From positions 372,001-436,000 of the forward strand of contig CAVXDY010000003.1 of assembly GCA_963760715.1 (NCBI GenBank): a DNA stretch of 64,000 nucleotides, given 5' to 3'. This document shows positions 1-11,441 of this stretch, piece by piece. The stretch's first letter is position 1; each line of letters starts with the position of its first letter. The notes below the pieces were generated by a model, which was given only the letters and a program-made list of their open reading frames with translations, was not told where the DNA came from and did no database searches. Source of the DNA: CAVXDY01 sp963760715 (GTDB taxonomy: Bacteria; Actinomycetota; Thermoleophilia; Miltoncostaeales; Miltoncostaeaceae). A program made the translations under genes and the position numbers.

Positions 1-26
1 ACATTCCGGCATCGAGCATCCTGAGC

Positions 27-1371
27 CTAGTTCGCCTCGATCGGGTCGGTGCCCTTCCGGGCGCGCGCGACTCTAGCAGGGGGGTGTGCACCCTCTCCCA
101 GCGCGTAGCGCCGCAGATCGACCAGAAGGTACAGGGATCCGGTGACCAGGACGACTCCGTCGGGCCCGGTCTCCAGCCGGGCCGCGCGAAGGGCGTCGAC
201 CGGCCCCGCGACCACGCGCGCGGGGATCCCGAGGCCGTCGGCGAGCGCCGCGAGGTCCTCCGCGGACGCCGCTCGCGCATGCCCCGACCGGGTGACGAGG
301 ATCCGGTCGACCACCGGGGCGAGGGCGTTGAGCATCGCGCCGGCGTCCTTGTCGTCGAGCACCGAGACCACCGCCACCGCCGGGCGACGCCCCGCGAGCA
401 CCTCCGGGAGCGACGCGACGAGGGCCTCGACGCCGGCGGGGTTGTGGGCCCCGTCGAGCACGATCGGGGGCACGGCGTCCACCACCTCCAGCCGCCCCGG
501 GATGCGCACCCCGGCCACGGCCGCCGCCAGGGCCGGCAGGTCGAGGGGCTCCCCGCGCAGCATCTCGGCCCCGGCCACCGCGACCGCCAGGTTGTCCCGC
601 TGGAAACGTCCGGCGAGCTGCAGGGGGAGGTCCCGGTAGACGGCCCTCGGTGTGGTCACCTCCACCCCCTCCGACGTCTCGCGGGCGGTCAATCCGAGGC
701 CGTAGCGCAGGGGGCGGAGGCCGCGGCGCGCGCACTCGGCCTCGACCGCGATGCGCGCCCGGCCGCTGAGCCGGCCCAGCACGAGGCGGTCGCCGCCGTC
801 AGCGCAGACGGCCAGCTTCTCGGCGGCGATCGCCTCCTCGGTGTCTCCCAGGAACTCGGTGTGGTCGAGCGCGATGTTGGTCAGCGCCACGGCCGCCCCG
901 GGCTGGAGGACGTTGGTGGCGTCGTAGCGGCCGCCCAGGCCGGCCTCCACCACGCACGCGGCCGCCCCGGCCTCCCGGAACGTCCAGAAGGCCGCCGCCG
1001 TGAGGGCCTCGAACTGCGTCACCTCGTCGCCCTCGGGCAGCGCAAGCCCGTCGGCCGCATCCCGCACCGCGCCCACGGCCCGGGCGAAGGCCGGGACGTT
1101 CGACCGGCTCGCCATCGACCTGGATCCTCTCGGTCCAGTCGGTGACGTGGGGCGACAGGTACGCCCCCACCCGCGCCCCCGCGCTGCCGAGCGCGGCCGC
1201 GGCGAGCCGCGCGGTGGACGACTTGCCGTTGGTGCCCACCACGTGCAGGGCCGGCGCGGCCCGCTGGGGATCGCCCAGGGCGCCGAGGAGCGCCGTCATG
1301 CGCTCGAGCCCCAGGCGCATGCCCAGGATCTCCCGCCCGGCGATCCAGTCGAGGGCCTCCTCCGGGCTCAT
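27..1371 (-). CDS. folC: Folylpolyglutamate/dihydrofolate synthase FolC (frameshifted)
   Basis: FolC adds glutamate to (dihydro)folate in the cytoplasm. The N-terminal frame from the ATG at 1371 carries the P-loop GTNGKSS (residues 46-52) and the conserved SPH...NERI-like stretch (SPHVTDWTERIQVDGEPV). Near 1100 the homology jumps by one base into a second frame (NVPAFARAV..., then TQFEALTAAAFWTF and the VEAGLGGRYDATNV motif) that runs to the stop at 27. Together the halves give a normal-length FolC of about 445 residues. The gene follows valS after only 7 bases, the usual valS-folC order. The single-base shift is more likely an assembly error than decay, since both halves are fully conserved. 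Confidence 0.9.
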
Positions 1372-1378
1372 GAGGGGC

Positions 1379-3953
1379 TCAGGAGCCGAGTGCGGCGATG
1401 CGCTCGGCGAGCGCGTCGCGCTCGGTGGCGTAGCGCGCGACCTTGTCGCGCTCGGCGTCCACCAGGCGGGCGGGCGCGCGCTCGACGAAGGCCGGGTTGG
1501 CGAGCTTGGCCTCGGCGCGGGCGAGCTCGGCCTGGGCCTTCGAGAGCTCGTCCGCCAGGCGGCGGCGCTCCGCCGCGGGGTCGATCCGCTCCTGGGCCGG
1601 CCCGACCGCGATCGAGCGGCCGTCGGCGAGGAGGACCGTGGTGAGCCCGGCCGCGATCTCGTCCGGCGCGGCCGTGACGGCGTCGAGGGCGCCCGACGCC
1701 GGGTGCGGCGGCGGCGCCATCACCAGGGGAGCGCGCGGCGGCAGCCCGCGGCTGGAGCGGTAGGCCCGCAGGGCGGTCACCACCTCCTGCACCGCGGCCA
1801 CCTCGGCCTCCGCCTCGACGTCGCGGGGACCCGGGCCGGCCGGCGGCGCGTGCGTCGCCATGAGCCCCTCCGCCCCGGGCAGCCGCGACCAGCTCTCCTC
1901 GGTCACGAACGGCATCAGGGGATGGGTCAGCGCGAGGATCTGCTCGAGGACGTGCCCGGCCATCTCCGGCGAGGCCTCGCCCGCCTTCAGCAGCTCGAGG
2001 TACCAGTCGCAGAAGTCGTCGAAGATCAGGTGGTACACGAGGTCGGCGAGCTGGGAGAGCTGGAAGCCCTCCGTGAGCGTGCCCGCCTGCTCCACGGCCG
2101 CCGTCATGCGGGACGCGATCCAGCGATCCGCCAGGGTCTCGGGGAGCGGGGCCGGCTCGCCGCCGCGGCCGCCGCGGTCGCGCACCAGGCGGGCCGCGTT
2201 CCAGAGCTTGGTCACCAGCTGCCGGCCCTGGTCGATGCGGTCGGGGCTGAAGCGCACGTCCTGGGTGCTCGACATCATGAGCAGGCCGAAGCGCAGGGCG
2301 TCGGCGCCGTGGCTCTCGATCTGCTCGATGGGGTCCATGCCGGTGCCGAGCGACTTGCTCATGCGGCGGCCGTCCGGGGCCTGCACCACCGAGTGGATGT
2401 AGACGTCCGAGAACGGCTCGGCGCCCATGTACTCGATGCCCATCATCACCATCCGGGCGACCCAGAGGAAGATGATGTCGCGGGCCGTCGAGAGCACCTG
2501 GGTGGGATAGAAGCGCTCGAGCTCGGGGGTCTCCTCGGGCCAGCCGAGGGTGGCGAACGGCCACAGCGCCGAGCTGAACCAGGTGTCGAGGACGTCGGGG
2601 TCGCGCTCCCAGCCCTCACCCTCGGGGGGCTCGGCCGACACGTGCACCTCGTCGCCGCGGTAGTACACCGGCAGCTGGTGGCCCCACCAGAGCTGGCGGC
2701 TGACGCACCAGGGCCGGATCTCGCGCATCCAGGCCAGGTACACCTCGCCCCACTTGGGGGGCGTGAACCGCACCCTCCCCTCCTCGACCGCCGCGATCGC
2801 CGGGGCCGCGAGCCGGGTCATGTCGCAGAACCACTGCAGCGAGACGAGCGGCTCCACGCGGGCGCCGGAGCGGTGGGAGAACGGGACGGTGTGCGTGTAG
2901 GGCTCCTCGCCCCGCAGCAGGCCCTCGGCGCGGAGGTCCTCGATCACCCGGACCGCGCACTCGGCGGGCGTCAGGCCGCGGTAGCGCTCGGGCGCCTCGT
3001 CGGTCATGCGCCCGTCCTCGCCGATGACGTTCACGGCCGGGAGCCCGTGGCGGCGGGCGATCTCGAAGTCGTCGGGCGCGTGCGCCGGGGTCACCTTCAG
3101 GGCGCCGGTGCCGAACTCGGGCTGCACGTGCTCGTCGGCCACGATCGGGATCTCCCGGCCCACCAGCGGCAGCACGACCGTCCTCCCGACCAGGTCGCGG
3201 TAGCGCTCGTCGCCGGGGTTCACCGCCACGGCCGTGTCGCCGAGCATCGTCTCGGGCCGCACCGTGGCCACCACGATCTCCCCGCTCCGGTCGGCGAGCG
3301 GGTAGGCGATGGCGACCAGCGTGTCGGTGACCTCGCGGTCCTCCACCTCGAGGTCCGAGATGGCCGAGCCCAGCCCGGGGTCCCAGTTCACCATGTAGCG
3401 GTCGCGGTAGATGTAGCCCTTCTCGTAGAGGTCCACGAAGACCCGCTGGACCGCGGCCACATAGCCCTCGTCCATGGTGAAGCGCTCGCGCCGGTAGTCG
3501 AGGGTGGCGCCCAGCCGCCTCAGCTGGTCGATGATCTGCCCGCCGTACCGCTCCTTCCACCGCCACACCCGGCGGACGAACTCCTCGCGCCCGATCTCGG
3601 CGCGCGAGATGCCCTCGGCGGCCAGCGCCTTCTCGACCACCGCCTGGGTGGCGATGCCGGCGTGATCGGTGCCGCAGATCCAGAGCGTCTCGTCGCCGGC
3701 CATGCGCCGGGTGCGGATCAGCAGGTCCTGGATCGTGTTGTTGAGGGCGTGCCCCATGTGGAGCGCCCCCGTCACGTTCGGCGGCGGGATCGCGATCGTG
3801 AAGGGCGGGCGATCGCTCCCGGGATCGGCGTGCCCCACCCCCGCCTCGTCCCAGGTCCGGGTCCAGCGGGGCTCGACCTCGGCCGGGTCGAAGCGGTCCG
3901 CCGGGCGTGGCTCGGCCGGCACCGGCCGCGGCCGGGACGGGCTCACGGCGTGC

Positions 3954-3970
<17 letters not shown>
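1379..3970 (-). CDS. valS: Valyl-tRNA synthetase
   Basis: Charges tRNA-Val with valine. The 863-residue protein has the class I signatures: HMGH (residues 71-74, preceded by PPPNVTG) and the KMSKS-type motif RRMSKS about two thirds along. The CP1 editing domain lies between them, and a C-terminal ValRS coiled coil rich in Arg, Glu and Ala (DPAAERRRLADELSKAQAEL) ends the protein. The ATG at 3970 overlaps the end of clpX by 17 bases. A GTG at 3948, just past the clpX stop, is an alternative start, since the first residues before PSRPRP are not conserved. Length matches actinobacterial ValRS (about 870). Confidence 0.97.
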
Positions 3971-5225
<1,255 letters not shown>

Positions 5226-5251
5226 CGGGAAGGGGTCGGCCGGAGTGCCGG

Positions 5252-5837
5252 CTAGTGGCTCTCGATCACCCGGTCGACGATGCCGTACTCCTTGGCCTCC
5301 TCGCTGGACATGAAGAAGTCGCGCTCCGTGTCCTTGCCCACCTTCTCCAGGTCCTGGCCGGTGTGCTTGGCGATGATCTCGTCGAGGCGCCGGCGCAGGT
5401 CGATGATCTCGCGGGCGTGGATCTCGATGTCGGTCGCCTGGCCGCTGAAGCCGCTGGACACCTGGTGGATGAGGATCTTCGCGTTGGGGAGGGCCATCCG
5501 CTTGCCCGGCGCTCCGCCGGCCAGCAGCAGGGCGCCCATGCTCATCGCGATGCCGACGCAGATGGTCGACACGTCCGGCTTGATGAACTGCATCGTGTCG
5601 TAGATCGCCAGGCCGGCGTAGACCGAGCCGCCGGGCGAGTTGACGTAGAGCGAGATGTCCTTGTCGGGGTCCTCGCTCTCCAGGTGCAGGAGCTGGGCGA
5701 CGATCGAGGTTCGCGATCTGGTCGTCGATCGGCGTCCCGAGGAAGACGATCCGCTCGTTGAGCAGACGCGAGTAGATGTCGAAGGAGCGCTCGCCTCGCG
5801 AGGTCTGCTCGACGACCATCGGGATCAGTGGGCTCAT
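5252..5837 (-). CDS. clpP: ATP-dependent Clp protease proteolytic subunit ClpP (one-base frameshift)
   Basis: Serine protease core of the Clp complex. The start at 5837 gives MSPLIPMVVEQTSRGERSFD, the standard ClpP N-terminus. After DQIANL the frame is lost because of an apparent extra G near 5710; removing it restores IVAQLLHLESED and continuity with the second half. That half keeps the catalytic Ser (GIAMSMGA), His (ILIHQ) and the Asp of the DTERD region. The restored length is about 194 residues, normal for ClpP. The single inserted base in an otherwise perfectly conserved gene looks like a sequence error. It is probably co-transcribed with tig and clpX. Confidence 0.93.
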
Positions 5838-5865
5838 GCGGTGGATGTCCTTCCGCTCTCGCGTG

Positions 5866-7287
5866 TCATCGGGGGTCGCCGGGCGTCCAGAGCTTCCCCG
5901 CGGGGGCCGGCTTCCCTGCCGTGTCGGCCTTCTCGGCCTGGCTCCGACGGGCGTCCTCGGGGGTCCAGAGCTTCTCGCGGGCCTCGGCCTGCTCCATCGG
6001 GATGGGCACGGCCGCCTCCACGATCAGCTGCATCGCGTGCTTCATGCGCAGGTCCTGGCGCAGCGCCTCCCAGCCGCCGTGCTCGCGCAGGTCGTGCACG
6101 AGGCGATCCGGCGCGCGGCCGGTGGCCTCCGCGTCGGCCCGCACCTGCTGCTCGACCTCCTCGTCGGAGACCTCGATGCCCTCGGCGTCGGCGACGGCCT
6201 CCACCACGAGCTCGCGGCGCAGGGCCATCTCGGCGTCCGGCCGCAGCTCGTCGACGATCTCGGCGATGGTGCGGCCGGTCGCGGCCAGGTAGTCCTCGAA
6301 GGAGACGCCCTCGGGCAGCTGCTGGGCGGTCTGCTGGAGGATCGAGCCGATGCGCCGATCGACCATCACCTCGGGGACCTCGACCGACGACCTCTCGGTG
6401 ACGGCGTCGACCACCATGCGCCGGAACAGCTCGTCCACCTGCGACTCGGCCGAGGCCTGGAGCCGCCGCTCGATGTCGGCCCGAAGCTCCTCGAGCGTGT
6501 CGTGCTCGCTGACGCCGATGGCCAGGTCGTCGTCCAGCGGGGGGAGCTCCTTCTGCTGCACGGCCTTCACGGTGACGGAATAGTCCACGGTGCGCCCGCG
6601 CAGGTCGCCGCGCTGGTCGGAGTCGTCGTAGGTCACCGGGAAGGTGGCCGTGCCGCCGGCGCTCATGCCCGTGAGGTGCTGCTCGAACTCGGGCACCAGC
6701 CGGCCGCCGCCCAGCTCGACCAGGTAGTCGCGGGCCGTGGCGCTGCGCAGCCGCTTGCCCGCGACCGAGCCGTCGAAGTCGACGATCAGGAAGTCGCCGG
6801 TCTGGGCCGGCCGCTCGACCGGGGTCAGCCGCGCCGCGCGCTCGCGCAGGGTCTCGAGCTGCTGGTCGAGCGCGTCCGCGGGCACCTCGGCCTCGGCCCG
6901 GCCGACCTCGAGGCCCCGCCACTCGCCCAGGGTCGCCTTCGGACGCACCTGGACCGTGGCCTTGAAGGTGAGGTCGCCCTCGTCGGGCACCCCGTCCAGA
7001 TCGAGCTCGGGGTCGTCGATCGGCATGACGCCGGTCTCGGCGACGGCCTCCGAGTACCACTCGCCCAGCGAGCCCTTCAGCATCTCCTGCACGACGGCCT
7101 CGCGGCCGACGCGCTGCACGATGACCTCGGCGGGCGCCTTGCCCGGCCGGAACCCGGGCACGCGAACGTCGCGTCCGAGCTGCCGGATGGCGCGCTCCAT
7201 CCGCCGCTGCACCTCGTCGCCGGGGACCGCCACGTCCAGGCGGACGCGGTTCTCCTCGAGAGGCGTGACCTCGGCGGTCAGCGGCAT
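5866..7287 (-). CDS. tig: Trigger factor (ribosome-associated chaperone and prolyl isomerase)
   Basis: Binds the ribosome exit tunnel and folds nascent chains. The sequence shows the ribosome-binding signature GFRPGKAP (TF box) near residue 45, an FKBP-type PPIase domain (GDFLIVDFDGSVAGKRL onward) and a long helical C-terminal domain. The frame is open back to the tRNA-Leu gene. I chose the ATG at 7287 (MPLTAEVTPL), with GGGA just upstream, because the ATG at 7323 coincides with the tRNA 3' end and has no ribosome binding site. The product is 473 residues, about 40 longer than E. coli TF. The excess is a tail in which KLWTPEDAR and KLWTPGDPR are two copies of one short motif. Confidence 0.96.
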   Translation of the reverse strand: MPLTAEVTPLEENRVRLDVAVPGDEVQRRMERAIRQLGRDVRVPGFRPGKAPAEVIVQRVGREAVVQEMLKGSLGEWYSEAVAETGVMPIDDPELDLDGVPDEGDLTFKATVQVRPKATLGEWRGLEVGRAEAEVPADALDQQLETLRERAARLTPVERPAQTGDFLIVDFDGSVAGKRLRSATARDYLVELGGGRLVPEFEQHLTGMSAGGTATFPVTYDDSDQRGDLRGRTVDYSVTVKAVQQKELPPLDDDLAIGVSEHDTLEELRADIERRLQASAESQVDELFRRMVVDAVTERSSVEVPEVMVDRRIGSILQQTAQQLPEGVSFEDYLAATGRTIAEIVDELRPDAEMALRRELVVEAVADAEGIEVSDEEVEQQVRADAEATGRAPDRLVHDLREHGGWEALRQDLRMKHAMQLIVEAAVPIPMEQAEAREKLWTPEDARRSQAEKADTAGKPAPAGKLWTPGDPR

Positions 7288-7322
7288 CGGTCCCAGGCGC
7301 TCATCCGGGCGTTCCAGTGACA

Positions 7323-7404
7323 TGCGGGTGAGAGGACTCGAACCTCCAAGGGTTGCCCCACTAGGACCTAAACCTAGCGCGTATGCCAGTTCCGCCACAC
7401 CCGC
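7323..7404 (-). tRNA. tRNA-Leu (anticodon UAG)
   Basis: On the minus strand the acceptor arms GCGGGTG and CACCCGC pair, the anticodon stem is CTAGG/CCTAG with loop TTTAGGT (anticodon TAG), a type II variable arm follows (TGGGGCAACCCC), and the T arm contains GGTTCGAGTCC. The discriminator base A at 7323 is also the A of an ATG in the tig frame. No CCA is encoded. Confidence 0.95.
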
Positions 7405-7425
7405 TCAGAGCCGGCATCCGAGAGG

Positions 7426-7499
7426 GGTGAACGATGGGACTCGAACCCACGACCGCCTGGACCACAACCAGGAGCTCTACCAACTGAGCTACGTTCACC
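7426..7499 (-). tRNA. tRNA-His (anticodon GUG)
   Basis: Minus-strand cloverleaf with acceptor GTGAACG/CGTTCAC, D arm GCTCAGTTGGTAGAGC, anticodon stem CCTGG/CCAGG around loop TTGTGGT (anticodon GTG) and T arm GTGGGTTCGAGTCCCAT. A G at position -1 faces a C at position 73, the identity element of tRNA-His. It lies about 20 bases upstream of tRNA-Leu in the same orientation. Confidence 0.95.
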
Positions 7500-7589
7500 A
7501 TCGGCAGGCAGCCGGCCTGCGCCGCCGGGAGCATAGCGTCCCTTCCCCGCCGACGCCGTGGGCCGCGCGCGGGCGGTAACGTGCATTTC

Positions 7590-7940
7590 ATGGGACTGGT
7601 GAGGCGCCGTGCCGAGGGGTGGAGCTGGGAGGGCGTGCCGGCTCGCGAGTACGCCTCGGGAGCCCGGCGCCACACCCTGATCGGTCCGGCCGACGGGGCC
7701 CGGGACGTGGAGCTGCGCTACTTCCTGATCCCGGCCGGCGGCGCCTCCGCGCTGGAGAGCCACGACCACGAGCACGCGATCCTGATCCTGCACGGGCGCG
7801 CCGAGGCGCGGCTGGGCGAGGAGCGGCGGGAGGTTGCCGAGGGCGACGCGGTCTTCGTCGCCTCCCGTGAGGTCCACCAGCTCACCGCGCTCGGCGGCGA
7901 GCCGCTCGGCTTCCTCTGCACCGCGCGGGCCGACCGGTGA
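7590..7940 (+). CDS. Cupin-domain protein
   Basis: Small cupin_2-type beta-barrel of about 116 residues. The first cupin motif is seen as SHDHEHAILILHG (metal-binding HxH plus a further His) and the second as the region DAVFVASREVHQLTALGG. Such proteins bind a metal and act as sugar or small-molecule isomerases, dioxygenases or sensors; the substrate cannot be told here. The ATG at 7590 is chosen, with a GTG at 7581 as alternative; neither has a strong ribosome binding site, so the mRNA may be leaderless. Its stop overlaps the start of the thioesterase gene (GTGA). Confidence 0.8.
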   Translation: MGLVRRRAEGWSWEGVPAREYASGARRHTLIGPADGARDVELRYFLIPAGGASALESHDHEHAILILHGRAEARLGEERREVAEGDAVFVASREVHQLTALGGEPLGFLCTARADR

Positions 7941-8356
7941 GGGACAGCCTGCGCCCCGGGATCGAGCACGAGCTGCGGCTGGTCGTGCCCGTGACCAAGA
8001 CCGTCCCCCACCTCTACCCCGAGTCGGAGCGGTTCCGGGAGATGCCCGAGGTGTTCGCCACGGGATTCATGGTGGGCCTGGTCGAGTGGGCCTGCATCGA
8101 GGCCGTCGCCCCCCACCTCGAGGACGGCGAGATGTCGCTGGGGACGCACGTGGACCTGAGCCACGACGCGGCCACCCCTCCGGGGATGGAGGTGGTGGCG
8201 CGCGTGCGGCTGGAGGAGGTCGCCGGCCGGAAGCTCACCTTCTCGGCGGTCGCCGAGGACGAGCGCGACCGCATCTGCGAGGGCACCCACCGGCGCTTCG
8301 TCATCGACCGCGCGAGGTTCGACGCCGGGGTTGCCCGCAAGGCCGAGGGCGGGTGA
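7937..8356 (+). CDS. Hotdog-fold thioesterase, fluoroacetyl-CoA thioesterase (FlK)-like
   Basis: A 139-residue single hotdog domain. The order of motifs (VPHLYPES, EMPEVFATGFMVGLVEWACIE, LGTHVDLSHDAATPPGM, EGTHRRFV) is that of the FlK-like thioesterase family, which hydrolyses small acyl-CoA thioesters. The conserved region around GTHVD and the Glu of VEWACIE match the active-site region of the family. The GTG start at 7937 overlaps the cupin stop by four bases, so the two are translationally coupled. The real substrate is unknown; most family members do not act on fluoroacetyl-CoA. Confidence 0.85.
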   Translation: MRDSLRPGIEHELRLVVPVTKTVPHLYPESERFREMPEVFATGFMVGLVEWACIEAVAPHLEDGEMSLGTHVDLSHDAATPPGMEVVARVRLEEVAGRKLTFSAVAEDERDRICEGTHRRFVIDRARFDAGVARKAEGG

Positions 8357-8362
8357 CTCAAG

Positions 8363-8809
8363 TCAGCTCTCGAGGGTCGCGGTCACCGTGATCTTCACGT
8401 TCCCCCGGAGGGCGTTCGAGATCGGGCAGCCCTTCTCGCCCTTCTCGGCCGCCGCCTGGAAGCCGGCCTGGTCCAGGCCCGGCACCACCCCGGTCACCGT
8501 GAGGGCCGAGTCGCTCACCTCGACGCCGCCGCCCTCCTTGGCGCTCAGGGACACGACGGCGGTCACGTGCAGCCGCTCGGGCGGCGTGCCGTCCTTGGTG
8601 AGGGAATTGGAGAAGGCCATGGCGTAGCAGGAGGAGTGCGCGGCCGCGACGAGCTCCTCGGGGCTCGTGCGCCCGTCCGGGCTCTCCACCCGCGACGCCC
8701 ATGTCACCGGAAGGGTGGCGGCTCCGCTCGAGATCAGCTCCAGCGTGCCCGAGCCCTCCGTGAGGGTGCCGGCCCACTCGGTCTCGGCAGTACGGTCGGC
8801 CATCGACAT
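8363..8809 (-). CDS. OsmC/Ohr-family peroxiredoxin
   Basis: OsmC-type thiol peroxidase that reduces organic hydroperoxides. The 148-residue sequence has the two conserved redox cysteines, in HSSCYAMAF (about residue 60) and KGCPISNAL (about residue 128), and the SPEELVAAAHSSC motif typical of OsmC. The start is the ATG at 8809 (MSMADRT), with an ATG two codons later as alternative. It converges with the thioesterase gene, with only 6 bases between the stops, and stands alone as a transcription unit. Confidence 0.92.
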   Translation of the reverse strand: MSMADRTAETEWAGTLTEGSGTLELISSGAATLPVTWASRVESPDGRTSPEELVAAAHSSCYAMAFSNSLTKDGTPPERLHVTAVVSLSAKEGGGVEVSDSALTVTGVVPGLDQAGFQAAAEKGEKGCPISNALRGNVKITVTATLES

Positions 8810-8842
8810 CGGTGTCCCCCTTGGTTGCGTTGAGTGCTCAGC

Positions 8843-9847
8843 CTAAGGCTCGACGACCACCTTGGTCGCCTCCCCGGAGCGGGCGAGCCGGAACGCCTCC
8901 TCCACCCGGGACAGGGGCAGGCGGTGTGACACGAGGCGCCCCGCGTCGACAGCGCCGGCGGAGAGCAGGGCGAGCGCGGCGCGGGTGTCGGCGGGGCCCG
9001 CGGAGTAGGTCAACTGCAGCGTCACCTCGCGGAAGAACGCGGTGCCGAGGTCGATCGGCACCAGCTCTCCCGGCGGCGTCGGGGCGAAGAGCTGGACCAC
9101 CCCGCCCGGCGCCGCCAGGTGGAGCGCCTCCGCGATGGCCCGCCGGTCGGAGGTGCACACGAACACCGCGTCGGCCAGCTCGCCGCCCAGCGCGTCGCGC
9201 GCGGCGGCGGGCTCGAGCGCCGCGATCGCGGCCGCGCCGGCGTCGCGGGCGAGCGCCCGGCGGTCCGCGCGCGGCTCCACGGCCACCACCGCGGCGGCGC
9301 CGGCGGCCCGTGCGGCCTCCACCTCCAGCAGGCCCATCGCGCCGGCGCCCACGACGGCCACCCGCGAGCCCGCTCCGACCCCCGCCCACCGCTGCCCTCG
9401 CACCACGCACGCGAGCGGCTCCACCAGCGTGGCCGCCCAGTGCGGCAGGTCGTCGGGCAGCCGCAGGACGTCGGCGCGCACGTTCTCGGCGGGCACCCGG
9501 ATGCGCTCGGCGAGGCCGCCGGGGTCGATGCGGGTGCGGCGGAAGGCGTCGCACAGCGTGTCGCGCCCGGCGCGGCACCGCGCGCACTCGCCGCAGGGCA
9601 CGTGGTGGTGCACGAAGACGCGGTCCCCCACGGCGAAGGGGGCGCCGGCGCCGACCGCCTCCACCTCTCCCGCCGGCTCGTGGCCCAGCACCACGGGGGC
9701 GCGCGGGTCCTGGTACCAGGCCATCAGGTCGCTGCCGCACAGGCCGCAGGCCCGCACGCGCACGACCAGCTCGCCGGGCCCGGCCACCGGGTCGGGCCGC
9801 TCGCTCAGCTCGATCCGGCCGGCCCCGTGGTAGACCGCGACCCGCAC
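8843..9847 (-). CDS. Zinc-dependent medium-chain alcohol/polyol dehydrogenase
   Basis: NAD(P)-dependent MDR oxidoreductase of 334 residues. Catalytic-zinc ligands appear as CGLCGSD (Cys) and GHEPAGEVE (His-Glu), the structural-zinc loop as CGECARCRAGRDTLC, and the Rossmann nucleotide site as AVVGAGAMGL. The overall form resembles sorbitol/threonine dehydrogenases, but the substrate is not predictable. It lies on the minus strand next to osmC and divergent from the GGDEF gene. Confidence 0.9.
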   Translation of the reverse strand: MRVAVYHGAGRIELSERPDPVAGPGELVVRVRACGLCGSDLMAWYQDPRAPVVLGHEPAGEVEAVGAGAPFAVGDRVFVHHHVPCGECARCRAGRDTLCDAFRRTRIDPGGLAERIRVPAENVRADVLRLPDDLPHWAATLVEPLACVVRGQRWAGVGAGSRVAVVGAGAMGLLEVEAARAAGAAAVVAVEPRADRRALARDAGAAAIAALEPAAARDALGGELADAVFVCTSDRRAIAEALHLAAPGGVVQLFAPTPPGELVPIDLGTAFFREVTLQLTYSAGPADTRAALALLSAGAVDAGRLVSHRLPLSRVEEAFRLARSGEATKVVVEP

Positions 9848-9922
9848 GCCCGCAGCCTACCCCCGCGCCTCCGGAGTGCCCGATTCCTCAGGACCGGGCC
9901 CGTCCGATCCGATGGACCGGAG

Positions 9923-11431
9923 ATGCGGACCGGACGCCCGCTCACCACCCCCCTGGCATGGACCGCCGCGGTCGCCCTCGCGACGGTCGGAATCATGGCC
10001 GTCCTCGCGCCGAACGCCGCCGCGACCCCGGTCGTCGGATTGTTCACCGAGGTCGTGGGCGATCGTCGAGGCGCTCGCGATGTGCGTGCGGGCGGCGCTC
10101 CACACCCGGGGCGCGCCCGGCAGACCTGGACCGTCTTCGCCGCGGCCCTCGGCTGCTGGTTCGCGGCGGACCTGGCGGCGACGATCGCGCTGCTCGTCGG
10201 CGTCGAGGTGCCCGAGGTGAGCGTCCTCGACATCGGCTGGCTGGCCTTCAACGCGCTCACCCTGACCGGCGCGGGCATGCTGTACGCGCGGATGCGCCCC
10301 GAGAAGGGATGGCAGGGGGCGCTCGACGGGGTCGCGCTCGCCCTGGCGCTCGGGATCTTCGCCTGGGTGCTCGCCCTGGGACCGGTGGCCGAGCAGCGGC
10401 TCGGGCGGCGGGCTCGGCACCGCGGTCAACCTGCTCTACCCCGCGACGGCGCTCGCCGGCTTCGTCGCGGTCGGCTGGATCGTGCTGCGCATCGGCCGCC
10501 AGACGCCCGTCTGGCTTCTGCTGGATCCTCGCCGCGTTCGGCGTCCAGACCGTCGCCGAGTCGGTGTACCTGGTGGCCGCCCTCAACGGCGCCGAGCTGG
10601 GCGAGTGGACCGTCGTGGGTCGCCTACGCCGCCACCGGATGGCGCTGGGCGCTGGCCGGGGCGGCCCGCTGCCCGGCGGCTCCAGCGCGTGTGGGCCGCC
10701 GGGCCGCCACACCCACCCGCCCGCGTGGAGCCAGGCGATCCCCGCCGTCGTCGGCCTGAGCGCGATCGCGCTGCTCGCGCCCAGCCACGGCGTGGTCGGG
10801 ATCCTCACCGTGATCACGGTCGTCCTGGTGGCCGTGCGCATGAGCATCACGCTCCGGCTGAACGACCGGCTCATCGCCGAGCGGGACCGGCTCGCGATGA
10901 CCGACCCCCTCACGGGCGCCTACAACCGCCGCCGGCTCGACCAGGAGATGGCGCATCTCGACGCCCGCGCCCGCCGCAGCGACAGCTCGGTGTCGGCGAT
11001 CGCCCTCGACATCGACTGCTTCAAGCACGTCAACGACACGCTCGGCCACGCCGCCGGCGACGCGATGCTGGTGCTCGTGGCGGTGACCGCGGGGGAGGAG
11101 ATCCGTCAGGGCGATATGCTCTTCCGGGTCGGCGGCGACGAGTTCGTGATCCTGCTGCCCGACACCGCGATGACGGGGGCCGTCGTCGTGGCGGAGCGGA
11201 TCCGCACGAACGTCGCCGACGCCGCGCGGCAGGCCTATATCGAGGCGCCGACCACGGTGTCGCTGGGCGTCGCCGAGGGTCCGCGCCCGGGCAAGCCGCC
11301 GAGCTGCCCTGCTGCTGGCCGCGGATACCGCGCTCTACCGCGCCAAGGGGCGGGACGCGACCGGGTGGCCGCGTCCACGGGACCGGGCCGCGACGCTCTC
11401 GCCGCGGGCCGGAGACCTGGTCCGCGGGTAG
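9923..11431 (+). pseudogene. Membrane-anchored GGDEF diguanylate cyclase, broken by many frameshifts
   Basis: Pieces in all three plus-strand frames add up to one protein of about 500 residues: several N-terminal membrane helices (LTTPLAWTAAVALATVGIMA..., ALGCWFAADLAATIALLVG..., IPAVVGLSAIALLAP...) then a complete GGDEF domain (DPLTGAYNRRRL, the metal-binding DIDCFKHVND, FRVGGDEFVILLP). Such enzymes make cyclic di-GMP. The frame has to change near 10060, 10115, 10400, 10525, 10615, 10690 and 11300; after the last shift LLAADTALYRAKGRD completes the domain. No in-frame stop is needed to explain the pattern. It is either a recently inactivated gene or a local cluster of sequence errors; the signature GGDEF itself is intact. 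Confidence 0.75.
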
Positions 11432-11441
11432 GGTCGTCCCC

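Noticed and set aside
5776..7320. 514-codon open frame on the plus strand
   Set aside because: Antisense to trigger factor; composition is His/Arg/Gly-rich, typical of shadow frames.
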